The notes: generated by a model not told the origin, from the letters alone. Shown: positions 1 through 14,400, counted from the stretch's first letter. The stretch: 64,000 nt of DNA from Cristatella mucedo (GCA_009760855.2 WPIO01000050.1:2259501-2323500), one strand, 5' to 3'. Program-made: numbers and translations.

Positions 1-2209
1 AGCCAAGCGTCTCTCCGGGAGCGTTTACTCTGAAAAAATGAGAAAGGAAGCACAGTCAGCTCGTCCGTACGAGCAGGAGCAGATGCACCACTCTTGCAGT
101 GACAGCGTCTGCAGCTGGGAGTGCCAAAAGCCCGCCCTGCCCTAGTCCTGCCCCAGCCCTTCCTTCCCTTAACCCACTACCAGCCAGCATTTCCAAACAC
201 TTGAGCCATAGCCACAGCCAACATAAGTACAGAGCGAATGACATTCCACGCCCCTACTTGCATTGACAATCGAAGCTTCCTATCTCTCTCTCTCCTCTCT
301 CGGGGCAGGGCCCAAACATCTGCATCAAGCTCTACCGGAATGTTGTAAGGTCACTGGGCCGTCTGGGCATCCTCACTAGCTCGCGGTCATTTGGTGTGCC
401 CTCTCCTGAGTGCCAGCCTAAAGAATGCTGCAACTGTTTCACATACGTAGCACGAAAGCGGTCAGCGAGACTTTCGAACGTGACGTCTCTTGCTTTGTAC
501 AAAGCTGGATGTGGAGCCTTGCACAGGGGAGGGCGGCTCATAGACTACCGATCATTGCTTCCTTTCCAGCATATGTAAATTGCCTAGACATAAATGTTTG
601 CTAGAGGAGGCTTAGTGAACTCATGGCAACAGAGCTGGTCAGTGGTGGCCATACAAAATGATAACTAGCATCGGTGCTAAGCTGGTTGTGGCATCTGTTT
701 GCCCACTGCAGGCTCACAAACCTACGACATTCGAATTGCAAGGGTACGCTCCAATATTCTTAATCTATAGCTCGAAGCCCATTGAGCTGAATACGACATA
801 ACGTCCTAAGCATAAACCCAGACAGGGATCAGACGTAAGTCACCATCTTTGCAAAATTGGTTTCTTTGGCAAAAAGTAGTCAGATAAAATACCCACCCCA
901 ATAAAGATCGCTCGAAATGCCGAGGCTGCATGTATGTATCTTTTCTGTATTAACTGCGGATAAATAATCTTGCGACAGTTACTTTATACTCCTTAGTGCA
1001 AGGTTGTTTCCTAAAACTGGCATGTCGTTATGGTCAATCCATCTCAATAGCATCTGCCAGGGATGTAACTGAGATGTTGCCAATAATATGCCAAGCCTAG
1101 GTTTGGCCTAGATGACTTATCCCACGAGAGGCTGAAGGATAGGACCACCGCGAGCACCACAATGAATATATTTGAGGCAGGCTAGCAGCCAGGAATAAAT
1201 TGAAAGAAATATGACACCTAAATACCAGGGTACAAATATCCAACTAGTGAGAGAATGAGAAGGAATGCCAATAAATGGCGATTTTCGCAGCCAACCAAAG
1301 CGATAGTAATAATAAGACGTTTACTTAGGGGCCTAATTTAACTATATCTCCATCTATGTGCTCTACAACTCACTGAAAAAAATGCAGTAATCAAGAGTTA
1401 ATGACATGCAAGTTAGAATGGATAGGCAGCATGCAAAAACATACCCAGGCACGATTAGACCAGCAAGCAGAAATACAAACAAAGATAATAAGGGCCACTT
1501 GTGAGTAGGACCCATAGTTGGAGAAATGCACTGAATCATGCACAGGAAAGCACAAACAACACAACAAAATACTCGACGTGACACACATAAAGCTCAGCAG
1601 ATCAGACGCGTATCATTTACAGCAGATTTCTTAAAATGATGAAAAGTTAATGCAGGTAGTGACAAAATCCAGAAGCAAGTGCCAGAATTTAGAATTTAGC
1701 GACCTGCAAGCCAGAGAGGAAAGTAGAGTTGGAAGGATACTTGACAGGGAGCTCAGATAGAGGTGGTTCGACATGGCTACGCAAACGGTTGTCTTTTTTG
1801 ACAATGAATCGGTGAGATAAATCAATGTGAATTGCAAAGCTATTATCCTTAACGATTCAGTTCTCTATGTGCTAGTCTCTGCTCTACTTTTAGTACTGTA
1901 TTCAACATTGTCTATCTTCGGCACTGAGGTCATGGGGGGGTTCTCATCACTAGACGTACACAAGAACTTTAACTGCTGCTGACACTGCCAGGTAGAGCAA
2001 ACTTGCAGCTTTACACTGAGCATAATCTGTCGGCAGTAATGCTCTAGAATACCACGACTACACTCTATCAAAACGGTTAGTGAGCAAGGAGGTGCCAAGT
2101 GACACGGAAAGGTTATCATATTTTTTTTTAAAGGAGCTCTAAGGGAATGTAATGTAATTTCAGCAGGTTGACTCGAGCTGGAAAAGAAAGCAAGTCAACT
2201 ACTGAGCAT
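1..2209. other. Downstream flank of NEK1, no supported gene
   Basis: Only short open frames occur. The longest tidy one (541-332, minus, ending RRPSDLTTFR) has no recognised domain or convincing splice sites. The region just below 2210 is probably NEK1 3' UTR, but I see no decisive polyadenylation signal. Confidence 0.4.
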
Positions 2210-2452
2210 TTAGCCACTGTCAACGCCTGAGCGTTCAGCACTTTGACAGTAGTAGGCAGGCAGAGGCCATGGCGGCAGGCAGAGAGCACGGCGGCAGGCT
2301 CTGGTTAGCTCCCACTGACCGGCCATGTACGAGAAGTCGGCGATGACAAGCTTGAGCAGCTTGTCATATAGGTGTGCCTTTCCAGGCCCGAGCACTTTCT
2401 CTACGCAATGTCGTCCATCCTCCATCCTACCGTTCTCGTCCTCGCACACGGT
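2210..2452 (-). CDS. NEK1: NEK1 exon 32: terminal exon
   Basis: Encodes [40 protein letters not shown] and SYMAGQWEL. It corresponds to the conserved end [31 protein letters not shown] of vertebrate NEK1. About 30 further residues with many Cys and Pro precede the TAA at 2212-2210. That tail has no counterpart I know of. Acceptor TCACTGCAG. Confidence 0.93.
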   Translation of the reverse strand, partial: TVCEDENGRMEDGRHCVEKVLGPGKAHLYDKLLKLVIADFSYMAGQWELTRACRRALCLPPWPLPAYYCQSAERSGVDSG

Positions 2453-5400
2453 CTGCAGTGACAAAAGAGACGTGACGATCTTGCTGTAGAGCTGAGCTGC
2501 TCGCACTGCGTGCCGAGGCTCCGCACGGCGGTCGCTACGCCGCAGCTCGAGCCCGTGCATCTCTTGACAGATTCGAGCATCGTCTGACAGAGGCCTGACA
2601 CAACCGGAAGCTATCTGCAGATGCAGGCACGCAAGCAGCAAGTGCATGGCTTCGGAAACCCGATGCCGAGCTCTTTCCGGGCGCAGATGCACGCCGCTGC
2701 CAGCTGACTTGCACCCCGTAAAAACAATGGCTACAGCAAGTGCGGTGAACATTTTCTGAAAGACAAAGCTGCCAAAAACAGTAGACCCCCAAGCACTGTT
2801 CATGCAGCCCATCTCGCGGGTACACCGTCCACATAGCCGTTTTTGTGCACACCAGCACCTTAAACTAGCACAGCTCCATATCGCTTAGGCGAGACATTGC
2901 TGAAGTCTATGGAGACTTGAAGATGCTGACATGTGACTACCATCGAATGCTGGATCTGCGATCTAGAAGCCCTCCAAATTGCCACCATGCCACGACTGCT
3001 CCCACTTCACACAGCATCACCGGCATTGACCACGAAGGTAGAAAGCGGTCGAACTCCTGATGCCATTGAGCACTGTAGCTATTCTCGGACCGATTGTTCG
3101 CCGTACCAACAACCGTCGGGGCAACAAAGAGGATGCTCCTCGACAAGGGATTTGGGTGGCAACCGGGCCGGTGCAGCCGCACGGCAGGCCACGCAGCCAG
3201 CAGTCGTGCCACCTAAAGGTGCCGGTGTCCTACGAATGGGCATCCATTTTTCCAAGCGCGATACACTCGGCCATGCCGGCCGTTACACTGCAGTCAATTG
3301 CCGCGGCACCCCGCTCGCTCGACAGTGGCAGAGGGGTAAGGAGGAACCTTTGGGTGCCGTCGCTCGGCCGAGAGTGCAGAGGCAGGCGCTCACTCACTCA
3401 CCTGGGCGACCTTGTATGCACGCTTCAGAGCGTCAGTACCAAGCTCCTTCTCCAGGTCAGCTCGGCACTGCTCGAGATTCAAGAATCTGCAACTGTCCAC
3501 TTCCTCGCCAGCGTCATTGCTGCTGTCTGCAATGGAACACCGCAGCCGCGTGCGGACGTTAGCTAGCGCAGGATGGGGCGCTCAGTAGTGAGTGGAAGGG
3601 CCGAGCCAATGAGCCGCACGCCGTGCGGGTACATCGGTCGCCAGCAAAAGGCTAAGGAGAGCGGAGCAAGTTTAGCAGCAGTACTCGAGTTGCTCGAAGC
3701 ACGCTCGCCGCCAAACGACAGCAGGCCACCACCCCACTTTCTTCAAAATAGCACGAGAGTGCACAAAGAATTCTTGTGCACATGCGCCACACGCATGTGG
3801 CCGCGTCAGATGTAAGCCGGGGAGGGACACCGATGCTCAGCACGAGGACTCTCCTCGACTATTTAATTGGAAAGCAGAACGTGTCTCCATGGCAGCTTGC
3901 AGCATCAATCAGCATCCGTTTGCGCTTTGGGGGCTGCCAGTTGCACCAGGTGGGGAGGCTTCTTATGCCTGTGAAGGCCTTTCCCATCTAGGGTATGAGC
4001 TGCCTGTTATGACAGCAGGCTGCATCAGTGAAGCTCGTGATTCAGTGACTACCTTTAAAGATCAAAGCCCCACTCAACGAATCATTAGCTACGCCCCAGC
4101 CAGCCGAACAGAACTGTTATACCGTTAGTTTGCACGAGCATGGCCAGGTTAGGCACAGGCATACTGCTAGTGGCCACGTGCCTAGGTCGGTTTCAAAACT
4201 TTTTAAGTAGGCATGCACAAAGCGCTAACGCAGGGAGGGAGGGGGCTGCCATTGGCAACGATACAGGTCGGTGAAAACGGGCACAGGTCACAGCGGGCAA
4301 AGATCGGTGAAAGGGACCAAGTGAACGACGTGCCAGCTTGCACGACGAGCCAGCTCGGAGGCGGCAGCAGCTAGGTGCTAGCAGCTGGATACCTGACTGC
4401 CAGGTCTCGTCCTGTTCGGGTACGGTTTCGCAGCGCCTCCGACTAGGAACCTCGCCCGGCGAGTCACCAGCACCGACCAGAGGGCCCTGGGTGCACTCTC
4501 GGTCGGGGCTGACCACGCTGAGACTGCTGCTGCTGTCCAGGCCTTCTCCTGCAAAGCAGGCGCGATGGCAAGCTGCAGCAGGGCGGACAACTGCAGCAGC
4601 CACCAGCAACCAGTGCTAGCCTCGACGGCTTGGCCCGAGTCTAGCCCCGATCGCTGCCCCACGCTACTGTTACCTTTAACGATCTCCGCTAGGGTTGCAA
4701 CTATGGATTTGTAGTCGGCCTCATCTTGGGGATCACTGAAAAAGGGGCAATAGCCGTAGGTGAAAAAGACCTATCACCGTTCGAGCAAAACCAAGCAAGA
4801 ACGCTTTGCCCCCAGGCTTTCTCGTGTGCACGGTGATATGCAATCTTCGAAATGCATGCGCCCGGCCCCGGCTACGTACGGTTCGTCGTCGTCAGCTTCA
4901 TTCTCCTCATCAATGCCGACGTCATCAGTATCTTCGGCACCATCTCCCTCAGCAGCATCAGCGTCATCGTCGACAACCTCCTGCAGACCGGTGGCATCGG
5001 AAGCGGCCTCGTTGTCCTCAGCCACAGTGCTCTCCAGCTGAGCAAGGTAGGCAGCACTGAGCTCGTTGTCAGAGATCTCGTCGGCGTCATCCTCATTATC
5101 ACCAGCGTCTTCCGCGGCACCATCATCTTGCCGACCTGCACTGGCTCCCTGTCAAGCAATGGATCGACTTTAAGGTTTTGTCGCTCACTTTTAGGTCACT
5201 TCATTCTTAGGCTCCAGCCTATCTCTCAGATCTACTCCCCCACCAGGCCAATAATCGTACCACCCGCTTTTCGGAATCCAGCAGTCTACAAATACCTCGT
5301 ACAAACCTCAAATCCTTTGGAGACCGTGCATTTAGTTCGTATGCTCCCTAAACCTGGAACTCCCTCCCGACTTGCATCAGAACATCCCCTGACTTGACCA

Positions 5401-8400
5401 TATTTAAAAAGAACTTAAAAACACACCTATTTAGGACAGCATTTAGTGGGTCCGTGTGATTCGTCCTTCATGTGCTTATGCATGCTGACACTGTGCATGC
5501 TGCCACTAACCACATTTGCATGCTGACCCTGTGCATGTCACCCCTAACCATGTTATTCATTTTGTTTATCAAGCATGATATTACTCACTATTCAATCGCC
5601 TTTCCCTTTGCAGCAAATGCAAAGCACCTAGAAAGAGATTGAGTTCTCTGAGGGCGCTTTATCAAGTGCATTATTATTATTATTATTATTATCAACAGCC
5701 ACCCTTGGCTGCTGTTTGGGGATAGCAGCAGCAGCCTGCTTCATTCGAGGACTTGAAGGTTGACTATCGGAGGTAACTGGCACGAGATCGGTTGTCATTC
5801 CAAAGCCGGTAGCCTGCGAGACAAAAAGGCAGACAAAATACCAAGCCAAGGTCAGCGCCAGCCGGGCGTACTCGAGCAAGCACGAACACCCAGGAGCCTG
5901 GGGTCGGCCATGCACAGCTTCGGGGCTGCACGTGCAATACCACTCACACATGCCGGCAGAGAACGAAGCAATGCAAGATGCTCATGGCACACGATTACGA
6001 TCACATGCTGGAGATCGCCCATCGAGCAAATCAGTTGATGAAGGTGAGATTGGAGTGGCTAAAGTGACAAACTTCAAAGGTCGTTTTTTGTGGGCGTGCA
6101 CTACCACAAAAAACAAGAGCACATCTTCAGAGATGCGACCAGAACTTTTATTACAACTTGGATCAGGACGAGGCCTATCGAATGCCTACGACACGTCGGA
6201 AACTAATGCTAGCACTGTTAGCACCAACAAAGAGCATCGGTCTTGGCTGCAATAACTGCAGAGTATGTGCACTATGCTGCCACGGCAACATACAAACGAA
6301 CACGACTGCTGCAAGCTGAAGGATAATCGGCATACAGTCTACAGCCAAGGGCAAGAGTAACTGATAGAAAACCAGGTCATCAATCAAGATTTTATGACCA
6401 GTCATCGAGGTTTCTATAAAACGGTTTGGGTCAATATATATAAAAGGGATGGATGAGAAGGATGGATATCGAAAGGGATGGAAAAATGGATAAAAAGGAT
6501 CAGTCTGAAGGGGCTCTAGCAAAGCAAGAGCCGAATTTTTTTACAGTAATAGCAAACTACAAAATACCGACTGTCTACCACGACCTTTCATTAAGAACAA
6601 CACCAATTACCCGTCTTATGATAAATTCTTACATTAAATCTGCCAATTAGAGAGCCAGAGCAAGAAACAGTCGTGATTGGACATTCCTTCACGTGCACGA
6701 ACATTCGAAATGCCATGAGTTCAAGAACCCGGAAGTAAGAGTCAAAAAGGTGCATCAGTCGTCCGACTACCGCTTACATTTTAGGTTTATTCAATTGGCT
6801 CATAAAATAATAAAGCTAACAATTAAACATGTAAGAAAAACCCTCTGGACTACATCTTTTCTACATTTCTTTCATGCTACATATGCTAAGGCTGACTTAT
6901 TTGATTCCGACCCTGTATACATCTGCATACATGTACACACTAGCCTGAATAGCAGCAAGTCAAGGGGCCTTTCCTCGCCTACCGTTACCGCAGGTCAGCA
7001 TCTGCGCCCAGTGCGACATCGAGCACTCTCACCAGCAACCAGCAAAGCTCCTTCAGCGAACTGCAAGCGCACGTCCTTGAGTAGCGGACAAGAGATTGGC
7101 TTACCTGGTCGCTGCGGACGTCTTCAGCACTGAGCACCCTGCGCGAAGTTGTTTTGCTGCTGCTGCTGCTGCCTGAGTGTGCAGGTGGCAGCGACTCCAG
7201 CGAAAGCTTGCTAATGTCGGGGAGTGAGCACGTGCGGAGGAGCTACAGTGACACAAGCGATGGCAGCATTTGAGGCATCGCTCAGCTGCCAGCATGGAGC
7301 TCGGTCAAACGTGACGTCCTGCAGGGAGGGAGGGAGGGAGGGGCACGTGACAGCGGATCAGCAAGCTAGCGAGGCTATAACGGCGTGCATCCTGTGCCCA
7401 TTCGTCTAGTCGCTGACCTCATCCGAAGCAAGAGACTACTCACTGCAAGATCGTTCACGTCAAAGCAACCGGTGGACAGGGCGGCCACGACGCCGGCAGG
7501 AATTCCTGCTGCTCCGATGGGCCCACTCTGATGCTCCGGTCGTTTACCGGCGCTGCCACGACCATCGACGACGTCCAGGTCCTCTATCGTGATGCCGTCC
7601 GGTGAGGAGCCAGCATCCCCCAAAGGCGGCTTGATGCCAGCGGCCCGGTTGAACAACTTTTCCGGTTTCCCATCACTGACTGAAAAGGCAGCAAAGTGAA
7701 TCGTGACTAGTCCTATGCTTACATAGACAAACAGTCGCTACGATAAATTGCTTGCACGATCAAGGCTATCGCCAGCAGGATGTCACGTGCCGAAGATCGC
7801 CGAGAATAAAAACTAAAAGCCCGCAGCTCGCGATTAAATAATGTAGGAATGGTGCGCTCGGCCGTGTTTGTAGTTAATTGTGTTCGAAGTTAACAGATCG
7901 TAATTGTGTTCGTAGGCATGCCGATATGTGCTTGCAATCAGCAGGCATTTTTATGCGACTCACGAGTTCTTTTATCATTAGAGAAGTTTTAGAATACCTC
8001 TAAGATTTTCTCGGCGATCTACTTGAAGTGATGAGGTACAAATTTATCGGAACTACACAGAGAACCTGTTGCGACCAACAGAACTGTAACCTTAAAAAGC
8101 CATTGACGAACCCAGCCTCTCAATTCTGGTGGCATGCATCATAGTTTCATCTTGCCAAGTTAAATTAAATTTGCTGCTGCAAGGAGATGGGGCCAATAAT
8201 GGTGATGCCAGATTGGTCAAGGTCAACTATATTCAAGCCCAATATAAACTGCAACTAACTGTACACATTTAGCAGCTTCTCACAGCATGAAGACAAGATG
8301 GGATACAAGACGACATGCAAGTTTTTTGCTATGTTTTGGCACCTTACGTAATACATGTACTTAATAAATGTGAGGATCTGTCATTGATGGCAATGCCAAA

Positions 8401-11400
8401 TTAAGTGATGCCATGCACTGTCAGATGCTGATAGAGTCGAGATCCGGAAGAAAGAAATAGCTGGGCTACCAAATAACCAACAGATGAAGCCAATCGTTAA
8501 GAGAAGTCTTCTCAAGATTTTTGGTTACGGAACAGTGTTCCATCCTGTGCTACGAAAGAGCCACTAACACTGAGCACGAGTCGGACTGGAGAGTTTTCTA
8601 CCGGGCACCCATAGTCCGAGCGCCTTTCGGTTGCTTGCAGACTTCCTCTCATGCAACAAGAGCGAGTGAGAAGCACAGCTGTGACAAGAGAACGGTCAAA
8701 CGAGTAAGTAGCATAGAAGTAGCCATGCCGGACTGTTGGAAAGTATAGATGCTCCACATTCGGCAGCAATGCGGATGTCGGTGCGCAAGATTTGTGGGGA
8801 GGTGAGTTCCAGTCAAGGACAAGCAGAGCAAAGATATAAGACAAAACAAAGACATATAGCAAAGACACTTCGGTCGCCAAGAGCCTTTTAGTGAAATAAT
8901 GGCACAGCCAATTTACTGTCCCAAAGGCAAGAGGAGCTGACACTAGAGAAGTAGTTTAGCCAGGCACGAAGAAGCTAAGCCCAGGCAGGCCTTGTGGGTA
9001 TGTAAGAGATGGGTGAGATAGGTACGAGTTAGAGACTTGCTATGTCCGCAAAAATATATTTGGTCAAAGTTAGCTTAGAGCGGTCAGCCAACTTCACAAG
9101 TCGAGACCGCCTTTCAGCCTAACATAAGAAAAACAAGCAAATTTTCAGTATCCTATTTACCACAGTATGAATTTCAATAGACCACAAAATTCGAAGAAGT
9201 AACCACACGACAAAAACGGTCTAGCTTGATCAGGTGCCAGTATACAGCAGCACACAACTGACTCACATAGCTGCAGACGTTGAGAAATATATTGAAGTAT
9301 CACAAGTTTCCGTGCGAAATCATTTAAAAGCCTACAATGTCTAGCAATAATTTGCTTTGAACGTAGCCTCAGTTCAAGTTCCACATCGCACTGCTAGCAG
9401 TTTAGGCATGCAAAACAATTAAAGCTTATCATGCCCTCCTCGATCGAACAACCTTGGCCCACAACTATCTTCATTCAACCACGCCGCAAGTACCTACGTT
9501 TCGGGAACTAAAACCTCCAAAATGTTACTCATCAGATCATGCGATCAAGTTGCAGGCTTTGCTGCTTTCTTTCCTATTCCACTGCTCACGAGAAGTCGCA
9601 GCTCAGCAGCATGGTATGGCTGACATACCACCCTCAACTATCGCCCAAGGACTGTAGGTCGCGATCGGTGGGCTAAGCTGCACCAGCCAACCTCATCAAG
9701 GTGTGCTACTCGAAACCATATGACTAACACGATGCACCATTTGCCAGCCGACTCGAGTCCCAATACACAGACTTCTACTGACTACAACAGCGCGGTTATT
9801 GTAGCCTTTCAATCCCGTATCCTCTCAATCGCAATCCCGTAGTGCAGCCCCCTTCAGAAGGCCGTCTAATCACAGCATGCAGTCTTATTTTGAGCTGAGC
9901 CGCTACATCCATGCATCTCACTTCCTCGACTGCCCTCGTGATTCAGCTACGTTTCTTCTCAGTTTCCCTTTGCTGCCTATGATGAAGCCGGTTGAGCACT
10001 GTATGTGCACTAAAAGCAGCTTAAGCTTTAAATATGCCGTGGAAAACTTCGGCGTTACACTGCAGACGGAGATTCCATTCCGTTCCGAGGATCCAAACGT
10101 TGGCAGTTAGCAACTGAACTCTATGGAGCTCACATCGCCGGGCTAAAGTTGACACCAGCCTAGGCTGATGCTGATCGTGCTGAGCGATCTTCCGATGAGT
10201 AATACAACACATATGAAGGGGTTGGTTGAATTCCTTAAACGAATCGGCAGGGTTCCTTAGTCTATGACCTTCTGCAAAGACGACAGTTCCCTTGCAAAAG
10301 GCAGGAAAAGGAAGCTAAACATGGCGGGAAAATAAGCATCACGTTCACTCAAGTACACACGAAAATCAGATCTTTAATTATTATAGGCATGCTCCAAAAA
10401 GGCTACACAATTTATAAAAATGACGTCTATATCTGAAATCGATCAATTTTGTAGAATTCCACATGTTTATCCGATAAGAGACGCTCCCAGGTTGCTTCTA
10501 GGTAAGACCCATATTTCCATTGCAAAGGACCTAGCCACTGACCTATTATGCTGCTTTTGTGCACAGAAGGATCAGAATTCTGCCCCTATCGGGGTGCATA
10601 TGTACCCGTGGCCATGCATGTGTACACTCTTGGCAAAGAGATCATCTCTTTCATAAGCTATACATGGTAACAAAACAGATTGAACCATTGCAACAGACAA
10701 AGCATTGTAGATGCATACAATTGCAGACCAAAGTAACTGATAATGCTACATCTTTAAATGGCACAAGCTAAGTCCTGGCTAGTCTTAGGTGATGCGAAGA
10801 CTGGGAGAGATAGAACGATGCAAAGAAAACAGACCAACTAATCTCATCCAAAATTATCAGATATTTAGATAGAAAAAGCATAAGCAAGTTGTTGCACAGG
10901 CAAAGACAAGTTAATAGTGGCTAATACAATGTAGTGCAGCAGTTCAAGCAAAAGCTCTCTTGCTTGCCAGGCAACTTCTAGCAAGGCAACAGCATTACCT
11001 TTGTCTCTATCATCAGATTTAGCTGCACCATCGAATTCGATTTTGTCGATCGAGTCTACAATCATATGGTACTGACAGTTGCAGCAAAGGGGATGAAAGA
11101 AAAGCCATATGATCACAATGAGGTCCACACATACTTGGACACAGCAGAATAGCACAAAACGCATTTGGTGGTTAATCAGCAAAATGACATGGGTGCCAAG
11201 GCCTGCTAGTGGCTGCACTTCGGCATGCAATGTGGCAGATGGCAGCTATTTCCAATTACACTATCTATTTCATTATCTATCGTCACAGTTGCTTCCTCAA
11301 GTCACGACCACCGGCACACCAACAAGCAGAGTAAAGTGTATGAAATCAGACGCAAAGTGTATGAAATCAGACGCAATGGCCCTCAACGAACTCTCGCTTG

Positions 11401-14400
11401 GCCAGCCTAGTCGAAACCTCTTCAGAAGCAAGCCAGCAGCCAATGATCAGCAGCTGCGCTCACTGTGGCCCACAGACAGCAGGCACTGGCAAATGTCCAG
11501 CCCACTTTCACAAGTTTAGCTAAGAGGTGCAGCTGCCGAAACTGTGTGGGAGAAGCAGTTCAGGCTGTCCATGGGAAATCCAGGGGATGCCTTTTAGGTG
11601 ATATAAAAATACTAGCTGATTAAACAGCCTCTTTTGTATAGCAACAGAAGAGCCTTTATGGCTTTCACCAGGAATCGAACCAACGACCTCGGACCGCGGT
11701 CGTGAAAAGCAACCACCTTAACTAGTGTGCCATAACGGCTCACCTATAATTAATAATAAATCCTAGCTAATTAAACAGCTTCTTTTGTATAGCGACAGAA
11801 GAGCCTTTACGGCTATCACCACCACTTGCAGCAGCGATAAAGGATCGCCACCGGAGGAATCGAACCCACGACCTCGGTCCCGAGGTCGTAAAAGTAATCA
11901 CCTTACCTAGTGTGCCACCACGGCTTACCAAGATGTGACACACGTTTATGTCATCGAAAAGGTAAATTAGCCGTAATGGCTCACTAGGTAAAGTGGTTGC
12001 TTTTCACGACCTTGGCCCTGAGGTCGTGGGTTCGAATCCTGAGGATCATTCGAATCGTGGGCGATCCTTTATCGCCACTGCAAGAAGTGGTGATAACCGT
12101 AAAGGCTCTTCTGTCGCTATACAAAAAGAGTCTGTTAAATCAGATAGTATTTTTTAATTTTACTCTTTAGATTGGCTGTGGGTCGGAAATCACGACTGGG
12201 AGTAAACCGGCTGGCATTGTGATCCCCTCTGAAGCAAACGACGGAGTACAACCCAACCAGCATCAGGTCATGGCCAGCACCACGATTACTGCAATCCACG
12301 GTCGTTGTGATGGCGGTGACCCTCGCGAACGACTCTCGAAACCACGGCTGCACTGTGGCAACCCTTCACCGGCTGCTTACCGGGCTGGTCGAGTTCAAGG
12401 CCTCCTGCACCCAGTCGCCTGCCAGGCAGGGCAGCTGCTAGCCGGCTAACACTGACAGGTGCAGCAGCAGGGCGATTCAGGGTGATGGTTGCTCCAACTG
12501 TCTTGGGCCGTGCTGCAGGTCGTGGAGGCACTACGTTAAAAAGTTGGAATTGAGAGTACATCACCCAGCCATGCTTTGCATAAGCAGCTAGAGCAATGCA
12601 GCAAAAACAGGCACACATACACAATGGTACACACACACACAAACACACACACACACACACATACACACACAAAACTCGTGCACAGGGGTGCCCATGCTAT
12701 ACAGCACAACTAAAGCAACTCTATATCTGCTAGACAATACCTGCCATGTTAAACTCTATACCTGCTATGCAATGGCAGCCACTTAAGCAATCATAAGAGC
12801 CAACTCCAACCACAGCCAACTGCCTGCACGCCGTGTCTAAGCCTCTCTTGTCTTAATCGCCACAGCCCACTAACCGGCAGGTGCATGCGCATGTGCAAAC
12901 CATTCAGTCTTACCAGGAGGAGGTGGAGAAGACTCAGCAGCCACCTTCGGCTGCTGCTCTGCTACGGGCAGAGCTGCAGTAGCTCCTTCGACGAGCTTGG
13001 CACCATGCAGAGCTGTCACGACGCTAGATGACGGCTTGCCCCACTGAGCTCGAGCCGAGACTGGCGGCGGCGAGGGCCGGCTGACCGCAGGCGCGCCATC
13101 GTCGTGTGCGCCGGTGGCTGCAAGCAGACCAAAGCTCGCCGGCTGCCCAAGAGCACGGCCTCGGCTCGAGACTAGGAGGCGGCGGCAAGGCTGTCGGTGG
13201 TGAGCGCTCCAGCGGGCTCATTGGCGGCACCCTCGGGGTGCTTGGCGGCAAAGGCATCTATCCGAGTGGTGCCCACCTACCCTCCATGTCGGAGGCCGTC
13301 GCCTCGAGTCGCAAGTCGCCGAGGTTGAATCTGCCGGGCGCCCCCCAGCGAGGCCGCTCATCCACGGCAGCAGCAGCAGCAGCAGGAGGCGGCGGCTGAG
13401 CCAAGGCTGTCGGACCATTTCGATCCTACGATGGGGCGCGAGCGCAACGAACCGTCGCTACGAAGTGCACGAGAGCGAAACGACAAATCAGCACAGTGAG
13501 TGCCGCGAGCGCTGAAACGGCGCGGCATATCGGCCACGTCGAGACTGAAAGCTCGCATGTCCGCCGCACGACCTCGAATCACCTTGTCGTTCAGCTTGCG
13601 CCGAATGTCCTCCTTTTTCCTCTGCAGTTCGGACCTGAGATAGCAGACGACAGTGGTTCGCTTGCTTGGGTCGGCGTGGAACGATGCACTGCCAGGCGAC
13701 CACACGAGCCTGCGAGCTTCGGGCAGCAGAAGGAGATTGAAAGGGTGCCACAACAGCACTCTATTAGCTGCAAACAGCTCTCAGGCTGAGGGAAGGCGAA
13801 GCAACATTGAAGCTATCTTGGCTGATTCAAAAGCCCCATTTGTATAGTGGCAGAAGAACCTCATCGGTTATCACCACCACTTGTAGTTGGCAATAAAGGA
13901 TCGCCCGACCGCAGGATTCGAACCTACGTTCTTGGTCTCGACCTTATCTCTTGGGCTATCACAGCCCAGTCACCCCAAAGATCAGCAAGCATCCCTAATG
14001 AGACTCGAAACATTGCGGTTCAAACACAAATTGGGTAGCAACAGGAGCTGGTGCAGATCAGCTATCACTGCACCTCGTCAACAGGCACTGTAAACCTGCT
14101 TTAATGGCTTCTGCTACAAGTCACAAAGATATACACTGATATGAATGTGAGTTCATCTTTAGGCGCTCGGGATAACACTTTGACTGCTGTAGCGACTCTG
14201 AAAAGCAAAGCCGACTCGTGTGCAGGGCGGTTCTTCTGAGCACGTGCCCCTTTTCCTCTGCGATTCGGCTGCCACTGGCAGTTCACCAAGCGGCAGCTGC
14301 CCTTGCAGCCACCGTTTGCCACAGCGTGTGCAGCGCAAATGCTGCTGGCGATCACGGTCGTCGGGCAAAGGAAGGGAGGGAGAAAGGCAGAGAGATAGAT

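Noticed and set aside
484-510. TTTGTACAAAGCTGG resembling a recombinase att core
   Set aside because: Short palindrome only, with no second site or integrase gene; coincidence in animal DNA.
2933-3566. Plus-strand open frames of 168 and 209 codons
   Set aside because: They overlap NEK1 exon 31 in antisense, have no recognised domain and arise in GC-rich sequence.
4852-5397. Plus-strand 181-codon open frame across exon 29 and the L2
   Set aside because: It is the antisense of the acidic NEK1 exon fused by chance to an out-of-frame part of the L2.
7101-7172. Alternative NEK1 exon 28 reading [17 protein letters not shown] with acceptor at 7173
   Set aside because: It gives the wrong phase for exon 29, whereas the longer exon (7242-7105) keeps phase and contains [12 protein letters not shown].
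11640-12120. Possible tRNA genes (B box GGTTCGAATCC)
   Set aside because: No cloverleaf with acceptor stem; the sequence continues into a common 180-bp repeat, so these are SINEs.
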